A DNA stretch of 32,710 bases from Chloroflexota bacterium (lineage in GTDB: Bacteria; Chloroflexota; Dehalococcoidia; Lucifugimonadales; UBA3495). The notes under the pieces are model-generated. The model was not told where the DNA came from, ran no database searches, and worked only from the letters and a program-made list of their open reading frames with translations. A program made the position numbers and the translations under genes. Below, piece by piece: positions 31,071 to 32,710 of this stretch (positions within the stretch are counted from its first letter, which is position 1; the number at the start of each line of letters is the position of its first letter). The stretch spans positions 1 through 32,710 of the forward strand of contig JAPPCX010000023.1 of assembly GCA_028875655.1 (NCBI GenBank), in the 5' to 3' direction.

Positions 31071-32069
31071 ATGCGCAGTATCGACATTCACGCCCACCTG
31101 ACGCCCCAATGCTTCTGGCGCGCCACCGAGGATGGTGGCGACTGGCACACCCTCAGGCGCGAACGTGACGCCATCGGCCGCCCGCTGCTGGTGTTGGGCG
31201 GCGAAGGCCGAGGCCAACTGCCGCCCAAGTCGAGCTGGACGCCGGAACAGCGGCTGGCCGATATGGACTCTCTCGGCGTGGACGTGCACGTTATTTCGCC
31301 CTTCAGCGGGTTCTACAACTACGAGCTGGATGCCGGCGTGGCCCTGGCCACCTCCCGTGAATGTAACGACGAAATCAGCGAGATGATGCTGTCCTGGCCC
31401 GACCGCTTCTCCGGGTTGGCCACCCTGCCGATGCAGGACGTTCCCGCCGCCATCGCCGAGCTGGAGCGGGTCATGGTCAACCTCAATTTCAAAGGCGCCG
31501 TGATCGACGACGAGATCAATGGCAAGCTGCTGGACGAGCCCGAATTCATGCCCTTCTGGAAGTCCGCCGAGCAACTGGGCGCGGTGATCCTGTTCCACCA
31601 GGGCGGCGAGACCATCGTGGACCGGCACATCAAGCGTTACCACCTGCCCAATTCCGTGGGCAACCTGGCCGACCGCACGCTGACCTTCGCTTCCCTGGTG
31701 ATGGGCGGCGTGATGGACGCCTGCCCCGACCTGCGCATCTGCCTGTCCCACGGCGGCGGATTCGCCTGCTACGGCGCCGGCCGCATGGATCGGGGATGGG
31801 AGCGCATACCTGCGGCGGACCGCCTGGCATCCTTGCCGCCCAGCAAGTACCTGGACAAGTTCTACTACGATTGCATCGTGTACACCGAGCAGGCGCTGCG
31901 GTTCCTGATTGACTCAGTGGGCATTGAGCGAGTGCTGTTCGGCACCGACTGGCCCTACGACATGGCGCAGGACTGGCCCGTGTCCTGGATTCTGAGCCTG
32001 GAAAGCATTACCCAGGAAGAGAAAGACGCCATACTGTGGAAGAACGTGGAGAACCTGCTGGGCATCTAA
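31071..32069 (+). CDS. ACMSD-like amidohydrolase/decarboxylase
   Basis: 332 residues. The metal motif is D5-I-H7-A-H9 at the N-terminus, and the family core shows LATLPMQDVPAAIAELERV, ILFHQGGE, LRICLSHGGGFACYGAGR and FGTDWPYDM (catalytic Asp). These are signatures of the aminocarboxymuconate-semialdehyde/orsellinate/carboxyvanillate decarboxylase branch. It would remove CO2 from an aromatic acid or ring-fission product. The ATG at 31071 has AAGGAG 6 bases upstream. Together with the HpaB-like hydroxylase, ring-cleavage dioxygenase and lactonase-like protein it suggests a lignin- or humic-type aromatic route, but the order of steps is not provable here. Confidence 0.9.
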   Translation: MRSIDIHAHLTPQCFWRATEDGGDWHTLRRERDAIGRPLLVLGGEGRGQLPPKSSWTPEQRLADMDSLGVDVHVISPFSGFYNYELDAGVALATSRECNDEISEMMLSWPDRFSGLATLPMQDVPAAIAELERVMVNLNFKGAVIDDEINGKLLDEPEFMPFWKSAEQLGAVILFHQGGETIVDRHIKRYHLPNSVGNLADRTLTFASLVMGGVMDACPDLRICLSHGGGFACYGAGRMDRGWERIPAADRLASLPPSKYLDKFYYDCIVYTEQALRFLIDSVGIERVLFGTDWPYDMAQDWPVSWILSLESITQEEKDAILWKNVENLLGI

Positions 32070-32132
32070 CCGTTGCCCAGACCGGAAAAATCGGAAAACC
32101 TTGCCGAATTTCAAGGAGTTGAAGTCCCGACA

Positions 32133-32710
32133 ATGAGATACGCAATCGCAACCGCCGGAAACGCGAGAATTATGGCGATGTTCGCCGTCGCCGCCATGAT
32201 GATGGTCTTAATGGCGGCCTGCCAGGAATCACCTGTACCCCCGACGCAAGGCGAATCGGAAGCTGATCCCCAAGCGATGGCGGCTATGGCCAATGAGGGG
32301 AATCCGGGCGTATTTGACGACCGTGTCCTGTTCGGGCAGTCCGCCGCCTTCAGCGGCCCGGCGCAGGCGCTGGGCAATGAAATGCGCCTGGGAATTCAGG
32401 CGGCGTTCCAGGAACAGAACCAGGCTGGCGGAGTCCATGGCCGTATGCTTGAGTTATCAACTCTGGACGACCAGTATGAACCGCATTTGGCCTACTCCAA
32501 CACCCTGAACCTGATTAACCGGGAGGGCGTTTTCGCGCTGATTGGTGAGGTCGGGACGCCGACCTCGCGCTCGGCGTCGCCATTGGCGAACGCGCAAGGG
32601 GTGCCGTTCATTGCTCCCTTTACCGGCGCTGGTTTCCTGCGGCAGGCCGAGTTGGAGAAGCAACTGTCTTTGATGTCAAGCGGAAATAGCGGTGATTGCA
32701 GGGTCCATGT
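32133..32710 (+). CDS. Branched-chain amino-acid type ABC substrate-binding lipoprotein, cut at the edge
   Basis: 193 codons reach the window end. A hydrophobic Met/Ala-rich signal ends MAACQ (lipidation Cys at residue 30), and a spacer leads to VLFGQSAAFSGPAQALGNEM and RLGIQAAFQEQNQAGGVHGR. ALIGEVGTPTSRSASPLANAQ and GVPFIAPFTGAGFLR follow. This is the start of a LivJ-like Peripla_BP_6 protein of an ABC importer. After about residue 172 (AELEK) the sequence, QLSLMSSGNSGDCRVHV, no longer looks like the family, which normally continues with VVNLRASY. The gene may be disrupted there. The ATG at 32133 is 14 bases after AGGAG, a long spacing. Confidence 0.83.
   Translation, partial: MRYAIATAGNARIMAMFAVAAMMMVLMAACQESPVPPTQGESEADPQAMAAMANEGNPGVFDDRVLFGQSAAFSGPAQALGNEMRLGIQAAFQEQNQAGGVHGRMLELSTLDDQYEPHLAYSNTLNLINREGVFALIGEVGTPTSRSASPLANAQGVPFIAPFTGAGFLRQAELEKQLSLMSSGNSGDCRVH

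Overview
The window is a GC-rich bacterial chromosome segment, probably one metagenomic contig because genes are cut at both ends. The gene mix suggests a free-living or symbiotic Chloroflexota member, possibly SAR202/Dehalococcoidia-like. The clues are a DUF1501/DUF1800 pair, SMP-30, HpaB-type and LigB-type enzymes, amidohydrolases, Uma2, a late B12 operon and abundant small palindromic intergenic repeats. This assignment rests on gene content only; no rRNA or tRNA gene was seen.

Layout. 1-4387 (minus): DUF1501 (cut by the edge) and DUF1800, CoA-binding protein, cupin, a HigB/RelE-like toxin with an unusual partner, and an SMP-30 lactonase. 4592-7481 (plus): solitary beta-class DNA methyltransferase, thioredoxin reductase, LACTB2-like metallo-hydrolase and a small membrane protein. 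7548-7967 (minus): VOC protein. 8134-10186 (plus): class III aminotransferase and a lipoprotein thioredoxin whose first active-site Cys codon is an in-frame TGA, a candidate selenoprotein. 10221-18075 (minus): a B12 operon in transcription order unknown protein, cobB, cobO, cobT, cobS, cbiB, Uma2, cobD-type aminotransferase, cobC-like phosphatase. It is headed by a cobalamin riboswitch (about 18366-18600) with its own terminator and antiterminator.

18718-21788 (plus): transcribed away from the riboswitch are two ferritin-like paralogues, one with an intact diiron ligand set and one in which all four carboxylate ligands are replaced. They are followed by a site-2-protease homologue lacking its HExxH motif. 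21794-23194 (minus): a molybdopterin oxidoreductase and its flavin reductase partner. 23361-27255 (plus): MFS transporter, SDR epimerase and HpaB-like flavin monooxygenase. 27371-29486 (minus): LigB-like ring-cleavage dioxygenase and a lactonase-type amidohydrolase. 29712-32710 (plus): polysaccharide deacetylase, PaREP1/HEPN-like protein, ACMSD-like decarboxylase, and the start of a branched-chain amino-acid type binding lipoprotein.

How the parts fit. The central operon covers cobyrinate amidation, adenosylation and nucleotide-loop assembly, under B12 feedback by riboswitch attenuation. The right third looks like uptake and oxidation of aromatic or lactone-type organic matter. The strongest candidates for something undescribed are the TGA-containing lipoprotein thioredoxin (UxxC), the live/dead diiron pair followed by a dead intramembrane protease, and the unidentified first gene of the B12 operon.
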